Origin: Streptomyces purpureus
GTDB taxonomy: Bacteria; Actinomycetota; Actinomycetes; Streptomycetales; Streptomycetaceae
Direction of reading: 5' to 3'
Length of the DNA stretch: 64,000 nucleotides
NCBI RefSeq assembly: GCF_014648195.1
Contig: NZ_BMQQ01000025.1
Location: 47,697 to 111,696, forward strand
Part shown: one piece after another, positions 51,162 to 59,341 of the stretch
Layout: each line of letters begins with the position of its first letter
How positions within the stretch are numbered: position 1 is the first letter of the stretch
Translations under genes and position numbers: made by a program
Notes under the pieces: model-generated
The model's input: only the letters and a program-made list of their open reading frames with translations
Database searches by the model: none
Told to the model about the DNA's origin: nothing

Positions 51162-52189
51162 TTGGCCGCCTCCTTCCGGCTCTTCCTGCGGTCCTTGGCG
51201 TCCGTCGGCGCCTCGCCGTTCTCGTCCTCGGCCCGTTCGGCGGCGTGGCCGGTGAGGGAGATGAAGACGTCGTCGAGGGTGGGGCGGCGCAGGCCGATGT
51301 CGTCGATCTCGACGCCCCGGGCGTCCAGGTCGCGGATGACCTCGGCGAGGAGCTTGGCGCCGCCGGTGACCGGCACGGTCAGTTTGCGGGTGTGCTCCTC
51401 GACGGTGACCTCGCCGTGGCCGATGCCGGAGAGTCCGTAGCGGCCGAGGACGTCACGGGCCGGGGCGATCATCTCGTGGTCGTGGACGACGACTTCGACC
51501 CGCTCGCCGCCGGTCTGGGCCTTCAGCTGGTCGGAGGTGCCGCGGGCGATGACCCTGCCGTGGTCGACGACGCAGATGTCGTGGGCGAGGTGGTCGGCCT
51601 CTTCCAGGTACTGGGTGGTGAGCAGCAGGGTCGTACCGCCCGCGACCAGTTCCTGGATGATGCCCCACAGCGCCTGGCGGTTGCGGGGGTCGAGACCGGT
51701 GGTCGGCTCGTCCATGAACATCACGGGCGGCGACACGACGAGGGCGGCGGCCAGGTCGAGGCGGCGGCGCATGCCGCCGGAGTACGTCTTGGCGGTGCGG
51801 TCGGCCGCGTCGGCGAGGTTGAAACGTTCCAGCAGTTCGTCCGCCCGCTTCTTCGCCGCCTTGGCGTTCATCTGGTAGAGCCGGCCGACCATCTGGAGGT
51901 TCTCGCGGCCGGTCAGATACTCGTCGACGGCCGCGAACTGGCCCGAGAGGCCGATGGACCGGCGCACTTCGTTGGGGTGCTTGAGCACGTCGATCCCGGC
52001 GACCACGGCCTTGCCGCTGTCGGGCTGGAGCAGGGTGGTGAGGACTCGTACGGTCGTCGTCTTCCCGGCGCCGTTGGGGCCGAGCAGGCCGAGGACGGTG
52101 CCTTCGGGAACGTCGAGATCGACGCCGTCAAGGGCCCTTACGTCACCGAAGGTCTTGACCAGACCTTCGGCGTGGATCGCGCCTGGCAT
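51158..52189 (-). CDS. ABC exporter ATP-binding protein (DrrA type)
   Basis: 343 residues from ATG 52189 with GGGAGAA 7-13 bases upstream. Walker A LGPNGAGKTTT, Q-loop SGQFAAVDEYLTG, signature YSGGMRRRLDLAAAL, Walker B MFMDEPTTGLDP, and His-switch in LLTTQYLEEAD. The extra C-terminal domain with RRPTLDDVFISLTG is typical of DrrA. The last 25 residues are charged (RAEDENGEAPTDAKDRRKSRKEAAK). It powers the permease encoded next. A promoter with a palindrome lies upstream at 52335-52363. Confidence 0.92.
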   Translation of the reverse strand: MPGAIHAEGLVKTFGDVRALDGVDLDVPEGTVLGLLGPNGAGKTTTVRVLTTLLQPDSGKAVVAGIDVLKHPNEVRRSIGLSGQFAAVDEYLTGRENLQMVGRLYQMNAKAAKKRADELLERFNLADAADRTAKTYSGGMRRRLDLAAALVVSPPVMFMDEPTTGLDPRNRQALWGIIQELVAGGTTLLLTTQYLEEADHLAHDICVVDHGRVIARGTSDQLKAQTGGERVEVVVHDHEMIAPARDVLGRYGLSGIGHGEVTVEEHTRKLTVPVTGGAKLLAEVIRDLDARGVEIDDIGLRRPTLDDVFISLTGHAAERAEDENGEAPTDAKDRRKSRKEAAK

Positions 52190-52334
52190 GTGGGTTCTCC
52201 CAGGGTGGCAGGTGCAGAGCGCAGGTGTTCTTCTGTGCCGGTCCTTCTGATCTCTGGGTTCTTCTGGGCGTTTTCTAGCCAAAGCTTAGGGAGGCGAGGG
52301 CACGCCCGCCCGTCAAATGGGTGACCTGAACCAC

Positions 52335-52363
52335 ACCGTAACGCGATACATCGCGACTGACAA
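52335..52363 (-). promoter_or_regulatory. promoter with palindromic operator in its spacer, for the ABC exporter
   Basis: On minus: TTGTCA (52363-52358), a 17-base spacer, TACGGT (52340-52335). The spacer holds CGCGAT-GT-ATCGCG (52342-52355), six-base perfect arms. This would let a repressor block RNA polymerase directly. The sequence resembles operators of PadR- or TetR-controlled drug exporters, but no such regulator gene is adjacent. Confidence 0.55.
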
Positions 52364-52378
52364 GGGTCGCGTCGGCCC

Positions 52379-53608
52379 TCAGGCCATGACCGTGTACCCG
52401 GCCTCCCGCAGCGCCGCCGCGACCTCCGCGCAGTGCTCGGGGCCCTTCGTCTCCAGATGGAGCTCCACCTCGACCTCGGTCAGGCCAAGGCGCGGATCGG
52501 TCCGCACATGCCCCACGTCCAGGACGTTGGCGTCGACCACCGACAGCACCCCCAGCAGATTCGCCAGCGCGCCCGGCCGGTCCGTCAGCCGCAGCCGCAG
52601 CGACAGGTAGCGCCCCGCCGCCGCCATGCCGTGGCGCAGGATCCGCTGCATCAGCAGCGGGTCCACGTTGCCGCCGGAGAGCACCGCGACGACCGGCCCC
52701 CGGAACGCCTCCGGCTGGGCCAGCAGCGCCGCCACCGTGCTCGCCCCGGCCGGCTCGACGACCAGCTTCGCCCGCTCCAGGCAGAGCAGCAGCGCCGACG
52801 ACAGGGCGTCCTCGGAGACCGTACGGATCTCGTCGACGAACTCCTCGACCAGCGGGAACGTCACGTCCCCGGGGCGGCCCACCTTGATGCCGTCCGCCAT
52901 CGTCTGCGGTGACTCCAGCGCCACCGGACGGCCTGCCTTCATCGAGGGCGGATAGGCCGCCGCGCCCGCCGCCTGCACCCCCACCACCCGCACGTCGGGC
53001 CGCAGCGACTTCACCGCGACCCCGATCCCGGCCGCCAGACCGCCGCCGCCGACCCCGACGACGATCGTGCGCACCTCCGGGCACTGCTCCAGGATCTCCA
53101 GACCGACCGTGCCCTGCCCGGCGATGATGTCGGGGTGGTCGAAGGGGTGGATGAAGACCGCGCCGGTGTTGTGCGCGTACTCCTCGGCGGCGGCGAGCGT
53201 CTCGTCGACCACATGACCGTGCAGCCGGACCTCTGCGCCGTAGTCACGGGTCGCCGCGACCTTCGGCAGCGGGGCGCCGACGGGCATGAAGACCGTGGAA
53301 CGGACCCCGAGGAGCGAGGAGGCGAGCGCGACGCCCTGGGCGTGGTTCCCGGCCGAAGCGGCGACGACCCCGGCCGCCCGCTCCTCGGGCCGCAGCCCCG
53401 CGATCCGTACGTACGCGCCGCGCAGTTTGAACGATCCGGTCCGCTGGAGGTTCTCGCACTTGAGGTGGACAGGGGCTCCCACCAGGCGGGACAGGTAGCG
53501 GCTGCCTTCCATCGGCGTGAGGCGGGAGACCCCCGAGAGCATCTTCTGGGCCCCCCGTACGTCATCGAGGATCAGGGGGTGCAAGGGGCCAGTCCTACGG
53601 AAGGTCAT
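52379..53608 (-). CDS. ilvA: threonine ammonia-lyase with ACT domain (catabolic type)
   Basis: 409 residues. Fold type II PLP enzyme: PLP lysine K61 in TGSFKLRGA, phosphate-binding VGVGGGGLAAG, and SAGNHAQGVALA near 90. An ACT domain occupies the last 75 residues (RLRLTDRPGALANLLGVLSVVDANVLDVGHVRT). Converts threonine to 2-oxobutanoate and ammonia, the first step toward isoleucine. The length and single ACT domain match the catabolic TdcB-like form common in actinobacteria. Confidence 0.92.
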   Translation of the reverse strand: MTFRRTGPLHPLILDDVRGAQKMLSGVSRLTPMEGSRYLSRLVGAPVHLKCENLQRTGSFKLRGAYVRIAGLRPEERAAGVVAASAGNHAQGVALASSLLGVRSTVFMPVGAPLPKVAATRDYGAEVRLHGHVVDETLAAAEEYAHNTGAVFIHPFDHPDIIAGQGTVGLEILEQCPEVRTIVVGVGGGGLAAGIGVAVKSLRPDVRVVGVQAAGAAAYPPSMKAGRPVALESPQTMADGIKVGRPGDVTFPLVEEFVDEIRTVSEDALSSALLLCLERAKLVVEPAGASTVAALLAQPEAFRGPVVAVLSGGNVDPLLMQRILRHGMAAAGRYLSLRLRLTDRPGALANLLGVLSVVDANVLDVGHVRTDPRLGLTEVEVELHLETKGPEHCAEVAAALREAGYTVMA

Positions 53609-53754
53609 GACATCAAGTCTCGCAGCTCACCGGGTACGGGGCCGCCCGGCCACCGGTCGCTCGCACGGGTTTGTGCAGCGCAGGTACGGACCCGCTCCGG
53701 TCCGCGTACTCTGTCCCCCACCAACCGACCACCGCACGAGAGAGCCCCCTTGCC

Positions 53755-54267
53755 ATGCCCACATCTCAGGACATGACGACTGAGCTTGACCCCGGTCTCC
53801 TCGATGCCCTCCAGCACCAGGTGGCCGTCTTCGCCCGCCGCGCGGAGCAGACGCGTCTGGGCGGCACGGGCCAGCTCCGCAACTCCATGGACCGGGCCGC
53901 CTATCTGCTCCTCAACCGGCTGGACCAGGAAGGCCCGATGGGCGTCAAGGCGCTCGCGGCCGGAATGGGGATCGACTCCTCGACCGTGACCCGGCAGGTC
54001 GCGCCGCTCGTCGACACCGGACTGGTCAAGCGCACATCTCACCCCGAGGACGGTCGCGCGGTCGTCCTGCAGCTCTCCCCGCGCGGGCAGTCCCGCCTGG
54101 AGGAGGTCCGCTCCTCAAGGCGCCAGCTGATGGCCCAGGTCACGGACGGCTGGACGGCGCAGGAGCGGGAGTCCTTCTGCACGCTGCTGACCCGCTTCAA
54201 CTCGGCCCTCTCCGCCCGCCAGTCGGGCCTGCCGCCCGCGGAGCCGCAGACTCCGCCCGCCGGCTGA
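53755..54267 (+). CDS. MarR-family transcriptional regulator
   Basis: 170 residues. Winged helix domain around residues 45-115 (LLLNRLDQEGPMGVKALAAGMGIDSSTVTRQVAPLVDTGLVKR ... HPEDGRAVVLQLSPRGQ), with dimerisation helices on both sides. Divergent from ilvA, separated by 146 bases. Targets unknown; ilvA or the adjacent sigma-like gene are candidates. Confidence 0.88.
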   Translation: MPTSQDMTTELDPGLLDALQHQVAVFARRAEQTRLGGTGQLRNSMDRAAYLLLNRLDQEGPMGVKALAAGMGIDSSTVTRQVAPLVDTGLVKRTSHPEDGRAVVLQLSPRGQSRLEEVRSSRRQLMAQVTDGWTAQERESFCTLLTRFNSALSARQSGLPPAEPQTPPAG

Positions 54268-54318
54268 GACCCGGGCCGCACCGGGGCCGAACCGGGCCGT
54301 ACCGACCTCTTGACCGGG

Positions 54319-54363
54319 TGCCTGCCGCTGGCCCCAAATGAGGACGTGCGAGAGCGGCAGGCA
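54319..54363. repeat. inverted repeat spanning the start of the sigma-like gene
   Basis: TGCCTGCCGCT (54319-54329) and AGCGGCAGGCA (54353-54363) are perfect complements, with 23 bases between that include GTG 54346. It may terminate the MarR transcript or hide the start codon in RNA. Confidence 0.5.
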
Positions 54364-54801
54364 TCCGATGAGCGCCTCCGTGCCCGGGAGTTCGAAGCCT
54401 TCGTCGCGGGCGCGGCCGGCCGGCTGCTGCATGCCGCGACCCTGCTGACCGCCGAGGAGCCGCACCGCAACCCCCGCGCGCGCCGCCTGCTGACGGCCGC
54501 CCTCGCGCACACCTACGCCGGCTGGGACCGGCTGCGCGGCGAGGACCCGTACGACCGGGCCCGCCAGGAACTCGCGATCCGTTTCGCCCGCACCGCCTGG
54601 CGCCGCCACCGCGGCCCGGGCGGCGGGGCGCTGTCCCGGCTCTCCCCGCAGGAGCGGCTGATCCTCGTGCTGCGGCTGTACGAAGGGGTGGCCGAGGAGC
54701 AGACGGCGGCGCTCCTCGGGCTGCCGGTGGAGAGAGTACGGGCGATCTGCGCGCGGGCCGTCAGCACGATGCGCGGGACCGGGCCGAGGGTGGCGCTGTG
54801 A
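54346..54801 (+). CDS. sigma-70 region-4-like protein (ECF-like, incomplete region 2)
   Basis: 151 residues from GTG 54346 (alternative TTG 54310). The C-terminal half, LSRLSPQERLILVLRLYEGVAEEQTAALLGLPVERVRAICARAVSTMRG, is a sigma-factor region 4 helix-turn-helix. The amino half only loosely resembles region 2 (REFEAFVAGAAGRLLHAATLLT), as in the SigE-like short factors of Streptomyces. TTGACC at 54310-54315 could be a -35 for a leaderless transcript. Its stop overlaps the next gene by 4 bases (GTGA); that product, a small membrane protein, may be its partner. Confidence 0.68.
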   Translation: MRERQASDERLRAREFEAFVAGAAGRLLHAATLLTAEEPHRNPRARRLLTAALAHTYAGWDRLRGEDPYDRARQELAIRFARTAWRRHRGPGGGALSRLSPQERLILVLRLYEGVAEEQTAALLGLPVERVRAICARAVSTMRGTGPRVAL

Positions 54802-55049
54802 GCGGGGGCAACCGGCGCGAGGAGGAGGTCCGGCGGATGCTGGACGGCCCGCATCCGCAGGTGCCGGCCGATCTGGCCGAGCGGGCCGCCGAGCGCGGTT
54901 CCGTGCTGCTGCACCGCCACCGGCTGGTGCGCCGCACGGGCTGGCTGCTGCTGTGGGCGGCGGCGGTGGCGTTCGTGGTGTGGGCGTCGGTGACGGAGCC
55001 GTGGGTGGTGCCGCCGGCGGAGACGTCGCCGCCGCTCGAAGGCTGGTGA
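54798..55049 (+). CDS. small membrane protein coupled to the sigma-like gene
   Basis: 83 residues. Polar, charged start (REEEVRRMLDGPHPQVPADLAERAAERGSVLLHRH), one helix (GWLLLWAAAVAFVVWASV) and a short Pro-rich outer tail. GTG overlaps the previous stop (GTGA). Position and topology fit an anti-sigma-like or accessory partner, but no zinc or anti-sigma motif is visible. Confidence 0.7.
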   Translation: MSGGNRREEEVRRMLDGPHPQVPADLAERAAERGSVLLHRHRLVRRTGWLLLWAAAVAFVVWASVTEPWVVPPAETSPPLEGW

Positions 55050-55101
55050 GGACCGGTCTAGCCTGGAAGGAGCGGCACGCGTCCAGTCAGAGGAGGCCGC
55101 C

Positions 55102-55293
55102 ATGACCAGGAAAGTCGCCGACTGCCGTAAGTCCCCGAGCGTCATGAACTGCACCCTCGTCATCGCCGGCGAGGAGGAGGAAGTCATCCGGGCCGCCACC
55201 GAACACGCGATCTCGGTCCACGGCCACGAGGACTCCCCCGAGCTGCGGAAGATGGTCAAGGAGTCGCTGGAGGACGAGAAGGTCAGCGCCTGA
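55102..55293 (+). CDS. DUF1059 protein
   Basis: 63 residues. The conserved parts are KVADCRKSPSVMNCTLVIAGEEEEVIRAATEHAISVHG, with two Cys, as in DUF1059. Family function not established. AGAGGAGG lies 7-14 bases before the ATG. A hairpin follows after its stop. Confidence 0.85.
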   Translation: MTRKVADCRKSPSVMNCTLVIAGEEEEVIRAATEHAISVHGHEDSPELRKMVKESLEDEKVSA

Positions 55294-55309
55294 GCACGGG
55301 CCCCGCGCG

Positions 55310-55352
55310 CACCGGCCCCGGCCGGGGATCGTTCCCGGGCGCGGGGCCGGTG
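55310..55352. terminator. hairpin between the convergent DUF1059 and metB genes
   Basis: CACCGGCCCCG (55310-55320) pairs with CGGGGCCGGTG (55342-55352); the inner loop also pairs (GGGGATCGTTCCC). Lies just after both stops. Confidence 0.6.
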
Positions 55353-55368
55353 GTGAAGAGGGGGGCGG

Positions 55369-56523
55369 CTAGCCGAGCGCCTCGCGCAGGTCGGCCAGCA
55401 GGTCGTCGGCGTTCTCGATGCCGACGGAGAGGCGTACGAGATCGGCGGGGACCTCCAGGGCCGAGCCCGCCACGCTGGCGTGCGTCATCCGGCCCGGGTG
55501 CTCGATCAGGGACTCGACACCGCCCAGGGACTCGCCCAGGGTGAAGAGCTTGGCGCGGTTGCAGACCTCGACGGCCGCCTCCTCGCCGCCCTGGACGCGG
55601 AAGGAGATCATGCCGCCGAAGGCCTTCATCTGCTTCGCGGCGATCTCGTGGCCGGGGTGGTCCTCCAGGCCGGGGTAGAGGACCTGGGTGACCTTCGGGT
55701 GCTGGGTGAGCATCTCGGCGACGCGGCCCGCGTTCTCGCTGTGCCGGTCCATGCGCACGGCCAGGGTCTTGATGCCGCGCAGCACGATCCACGAGTCGAA
55801 GGGGCCGGCGACCGCGCCCATCGCGTTCTGGTGGTAGGCGAGCTCCTCGCCGAGCGTCTCGTCGGCCGTCACCAGCGCGCCGCCGACGACGTCGGAGTGG
55901 CCGCCCATGTACTTGGTGAGCGAGTGCACGACGACATCGGCGCCGAGGGCGAGCGGCTGCTGGAGGTAGGGGCTCGCGAAGGTGTTGTCGACGACCAGCT
56001 TGGCGCCGGCGGTGCGGGCCACGTCGGCGACGGCCGCGATGTCGGTGATGCCGAGGAGCGGGTTCGACGGCGTCTCGACCCAGATGACCTTCGTACGGTC
56101 GTTGACCGCCGCCCGTACCGACGCCAGGTCAGAGGTGTCGGCGACGGAGAACTCCACGCCCCAGCGCTGCACGACCTTGGCGAAGAGCCGGAACGTGCCG
56201 CCGTAGGCGTCGTTCGGGATGACCACGTGGTCGCCGGGGACGAGCAGCGTACGGAGCAGGCAGTCCTCGGCGGCAAGGCCGGAGGCGAAGGCGAGCCCGC
56301 GCCGGCCGCCCTCGAGCGCCGCCAGGTTCTCCTCCAGGGCGGTACGGGTCGGGTTGGCGCTGCGGCTGTACTCGTATCCGCCGCGCAGGCCCCCCACGCC
56401 GTCCTGCTTGTAGGTGGACACCTGGTAGATGGGCGGGACGACCGCGCCGGTCAGCGGGTCGGCGGTGTTGCCCGCGTGGATCGCGCGGGTCTCGAAGCTC
56501 TGGTGGGAGTGCTGGTCGCTCAT
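55369..56523 (-). CDS. metB: cystathionine gamma-synthase / lyase
   Basis: 384 residues. Cys/Met-metabolism PLP family: FETRAIHAGNTADPLTGAVVPPIYQVSTY at the start, YEYSRSANPTRTALE, PSNPLLGITDI, and the PLP lysine in VVHSLTKYMGGHSDVVGG. It joins O-acylhomoserine and cysteine, or splits cystathionine; Streptomyces copies usually act mainly as the latter or both. ATG start is divergent from the next gene with 58 bases between. In S. coelicolor I recall this order (metB near msrA) as SCO4958-4956. Confidence 0.9.
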   Translation of the reverse strand: MSDQHSHQSFETRAIHAGNTADPLTGAVVPPIYQVSTYKQDGVGGLRGGYEYSRSANPTRTALEENLAALEGGRRGLAFASGLAAEDCLLRTLLVPGDHVVIPNDAYGGTFRLFAKVVQRWGVEFSVADTSDLASVRAAVNDRTKVIWVETPSNPLLGITDIAAVADVARTAGAKLVVDNTFASPYLQQPLALGADVVVHSLTKYMGGHSDVVGGALVTADETLGEELAYHQNAMGAVAGPFDSWIVLRGIKTLAVRMDRHSENAGRVAEMLTQHPKVTQVLYPGLEDHPGHEIAAKQMKAFGGMISFRVQGGEEAAVEVCNRAKLFTLGESLGGVESLIEHPGRMTHASVAGSALEVPADLVRLSVGIENADDLLADLREALG

Positions 56524-56581
56524 GAGCCTGAGCGTAGTCCCGGTCACCGCCGGTTCCCGAGCCGTCCTGGACAATGGCGTT

Positions 56582-57688
56582 ATGGAGATTCTCTGGTTCC
56601 TGATCGCGATGGCGATGCTGGTCGCGGCGCTCGGCCCCCTTCTGCGGCGGCGCCGGGGTGGTGGCATCCAGCTGGCCGCGCCCGGTTCGCCGGACGCCGC
56701 GGATCCGGGCGCCTACGGTTTCGTACGGCAGGAGGAGCTGGACCTCCGGCTGCCCGGCCCGGACCAGGACCTCGTGGACGTGCTGGACGTGGTGCAGCGC
56801 ACGCAGGACTGGCGGGCCGCCTCCCAGCTGCTCGCCGGGACCCCCAAGGACGGCGAGGCGCGCTGGCAGCGGGTGCAGGCCTTCGCGGGCGCGGCGTCGC
56901 TGGAGCTCCAGCAGCAGCCCGGCACCGGTGGGGCGTGGCTGCGGGCGTGGCGGGCCGAGGCGCCGAAGGACGCGGGCGGGGCGGCCGTCCACGCGGAGTT
57001 CCTGGTGCAGCAGGCGTGGCGGTCGTCGACGGCCGGCACGGACGACTTCCGGATCATCCTCGAAGAGGCCAAGGCGGCCAGCGACCAGGCGGCGCTGCTC
57101 GCGCCCGGCGACCCGGTGCCGTACATCGTGGAACTGGCCGTCGCCCGTGGACTGGCCTACCCGCCCGAGCAGTTCGACCAGGTGTGGGCGAAGGTCATGG
57201 ACCGGGCGCCGCAGCACATGGGCGCGCATCTGGCGGCGCTGCACTACTGGTGCGAGAAGTGGCACGGCTCCCGCGACGACGCGGACCGCTTCGCCCGCTC
57301 GGCCGCCGCCCGCGCCCCGCAGGGCTCCCTGCTGGCGGCGCTGCCGCTGTTCGCGGTCTACGAGCACCTTCCCGAGATCACGCTGGTGCAGGACTTCTAC
57401 AAGACGGCGGTGGTGTCGCAGGCGATGGAGGGCGCGCTGTACGCGGTGCACTCGGCCCGCCCGGACGACCCGATGCTGGCGCATGTGCGCCACATGCTGG
57501 TGATGTTCCTGATCAAGGCGGAACGCTGGTCCGAGGCGATGCGGCAGCTGATCCACGTGGACGGCCACATCGGGGCGCTGCCCTGGACGGTCAGCCTGGA
57601 CCCGGCCGCCGAGTACACGATCTACCGCAACCTCGCGGTGGCGGGGTACGAGGCGAACGGCGGAAGCCCGGCGACCCTGCGGCACTGA
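56582..57688 (+). CDS. hypothetical protein with an amino-terminal membrane anchor and helical repeats
   Basis: 368 residues. One helix at the very start (MEILWFLIAMAMLVAALGPLL), a basic stop-transfer (RRRRGG), then a long helical domain that looks TPR-like in composition (DVLDVVQRTQDWRAASQLLAGTP, AEFLVQQAWRSS, MLAHVRHMLVMFLIKAERWSEAMRQLIHVDGHIG). No catalytic motif. Found, to my memory, in this location in other Streptomyces. Function unknown. Confidence 0.75.
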   Translation: MEILWFLIAMAMLVAALGPLLRRRRGGGIQLAAPGSPDAADPGAYGFVRQEELDLRLPGPDQDLVDVLDVVQRTQDWRAASQLLAGTPKDGEARWQRVQAFAGAASLELQQQPGTGGAWLRAWRAEAPKDAGGAAVHAEFLVQQAWRSSTAGTDDFRIILEEAKAASDQAALLAPGDPVPYIVELAVARGLAYPPEQFDQVWAKVMDRAPQHMGAHLAALHYWCEKWHGSRDDADRFARSAAARAPQGSLLAALPLFAVYEHLPEITLVQDFYKTAVVSQAMEGALYAVHSARPDDPMLAHVRHMLVMFLIKAERWSEAMRQLIHVDGHIGALPWTVSLDPAAEYTIYRNLAVAGYEANGGSPATLRH

Positions 57689-57729
57689 CCGCCCGTACGG
57701 CGGGGCGTCCGGCCGACGGTACGGTCGGT

Positions 57730-57790
57730 CCGCCCCTTGTTCCTGTCCCGCCGCTTGTTCCAGTCCCTCCCCTTGGTCCAGTCCCTCCCC
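57730..57790. repeat. tandem repeat, three 18-base units
   Basis: Units 57730-57747, 57748-57765 and 57766-57783 plus 7 bases of a fourth. Consensus CCKCCSCTTGKTCCWGTC with 2-4 differences between units. Lies just before a 47-residue membrane protein gene, whose RBS comes 8 bases after the last unit. Confidence 0.65.
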
Positions 57791-57807
57791 GAAGTGAGGA
57801 ACCCTTC

Positions 57808-57951
57808 ATGGGCAAAATCATCCCGATCATCATCATCGGTGTGGCGGTCTACTTCTGGCTGAAGAGCCGCCGCAGCGCCGCCTCGGTGAGCTCGGCACAG
57901 GATCCCGGCGGGGGCGACGGCCGGGGCCCGGCCGGGCGAGGGGACGGCTGA
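57808..57951 (+). CDS. 47-residue membrane protein
   Basis: MGKIIPIIIIGVAVYFWLKSRR is a short helix with a positive end, followed by a Gly/Asp-rich tail (SVSSAQDPGGGDGRGPAGRG). TGAGGAA lies 8-14 bases before the ATG. Such tiny proteins follow the hypothetical TPR-like gene; function unknown. Confidence 0.68.
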   Translation: MGKIIPIIIIGVAVYFWLKSRRSAASVSSAQDPGGGDGRGPAGRGDG

Positions 57952-58021
57952 GCGGCCGAGGAATGCGGGACGGGCCTGCCGTGTTGTGCGGTACGGACCC
58001 GACTCCCCGAGGAGCCCCCGT

Positions 58022-58684
58022 ATGTTCCTGTCCCGCACCCCCGTCCTCCCGACCCCGGAGCAGGCCCTGAAGGGCCGCGCGACCCCCGAGTTCCTGGTTC
58101 CGTCCCGGCACACGGTCCTCGGCAACCCGCTGCTCGGCCCGTACCCCGAGGGGCTCGAGGTCGCGGACTTCGGCCTCGGCTGCTTCTGGGGCGCCGAGCG
58201 GAAGTTCTGGCAGACCCAGGGTGTGTGGACGACCCTCGTCGGCTACCAGGGCGGCTACACCGAGAACCCCGCGTACGAGGAGGTCTGCTCGGGCCTGACG
58301 GGGCACACGGAGGCGGTCCGGGTCGTCTTCGACCCGTCCGTCGTCAGCTACGAGCAGCTCCTGAAGGTCTTCTGGGAGTCCCACGACCCGACCCAGGGCT
58401 TCCGCCAGGGCAACGACGTCGGCACCCAGTACCGCTCTGCCGTCTACACCCACTCCCCGGCCCAGGCGACGGCGGCCGAGGCGTCCCGGGAGGCCTACCA
58501 GAAGGTCCTGACGGGCTCCGGGCACGCCACGATCACCACCGAGATCCTCCCGGCGGAGGGCCGCCCCTTCTACCCGGCGGAGCCGTACCACCAGCAGTAC
58601 CTCGACAAGAACCCGGGCGGCTACTGCGGCATCGGCGGCACGGGCGTCTCGTGCCCGATCGGGGTGGCGAAGGCGGACGGCTGA
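58022..58684 (+). CDS. msrA: peptide methionine (S)-S-oxide reductase
   Basis: 220 residues. Catalytic GLGCFWGAE (Cys about residue 54) and VVSYEQLLKVFWESHDPTQGFRQGNDVGTQYRS are MsrA signatures. C-terminal GYCGIGGTGVSCP supplies a resolving Cys pair. It repairs oxidised methionine in proteins. GAGGAG lies 8-13 bases before the ATG. It converges with the response regulator gene 6 bases after its stop. Confidence 0.95.
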   Translation: MFLSRTPVLPTPEQALKGRATPEFLVPSRHTVLGNPLLGPYPEGLEVADFGLGCFWGAERKFWQTQGVWTTLVGYQGGYTENPAYEEVCSGLTGHTEAVRVVFDPSVVSYEQLLKVFWESHDPTQGFRQGNDVGTQYRSAVYTHSPAQATAAEASREAYQKVLTGSGHATITTEILPAEGRPFYPAEPYHQQYLDKNPGGYCGIGGTGVSCPIGVAKADG

Positions 58685-58690
58685 CAGCCG

Positions 58691-59341
58691 TCAGCCCGCA
58701 GCGGAGGTGCGGCCGGGGGCGGCCAGGCCCGCCTCCCACGCCCAGGCCGCGATGCCGACCCTGTTGCGCGCCTTCAACTTCGCCTGAATGTTGGCGAGAT
58801 GCGTCTTCGCCGTGCCGGCCGAGATGAACAGCCGGTCAGCGATCTCCGCGTTCGTCAGGCCCTGGGCGACCAGGGTGACGATCTCCCGCTCGCGGGCGGT
58901 GAGCGGATCGGCCGGCGGGGCCGCGGGCGGCGCCGTGAGGCGTTGCAGGAGGCGGACGGTGATCTGCGGGCTGATCAGGGTGTCGCCGGCCATCGCGGCA
59001 CGTACCGCCTCGATCAGCAGGGCGGGGCCTGAGCGTTTCAGCAGGAAGCCGCAGGCGCCGTGGCGCAGGGCGGTGTGGACGTACTCGTCGAGGTCGAAGG
59101 TGGTGACCACCACGACCCGTGTCTCGGCGGCGAGCAGGCGGGTGACCTCCAGGCCGTCGAGGCGGGGCATCCGGATGTCGGCGAGGACGACGTCCGGCCG
59201 GAGCGTGCGGGCGAGTTCGACGGCGGCCGCTCCGTCCGCGGCCTCGCCGACGACGGTCATGTCCGGCTGCGAGTCGAGGATCAGCCGGAAGCCGTTGCGT
59301 ATGTCGTCCTGGTCGTCGGCGATCAGGATGCGGGTGGTCAT
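58691..59341 (-). CDS. NarL/LuxR-family response regulator
   Basis: 216 residues. Receiver domain 1-120 with acidic pocket D9/D10, phospho-acceptor D55 (VVLADIRMP) and Lys in FLLKRSGPALL. LuxR-type helix-turn-helix at about 150-205 (LTAREREIVTLVAQGLTNAEIADRLFISAGTAKTHLANIQAKL). ATGA overlap with the histidine kinase, so a two-component pair. Targets probably include the divergent secreted-protein operon. Confidence 0.92.
   Translation of the reverse strand: MTTRILIADDQDDIRNGFRLILDSQPDMTVVGEAADGAAAVELARTLRPDVVLADIRMPRLDGLEVTRLLAAETRVVVVTTFDLDEYVHTALRHGACGFLLKRSGPALLIEAVRAAMAGDTLISPQITVRLLQRLTAPPAAPPADPLTAREREIVTLVAQGLTNAEIADRLFISAGTAKTHLANIQAKLKARNRVGIAAWAWEAGLAAPGRTSAAG

Noticed and set aside
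57730..57790. Short repeats considered as a CRISPR-like array
   Set aside because: Units are tandem with no spacers and no cas genes are near.
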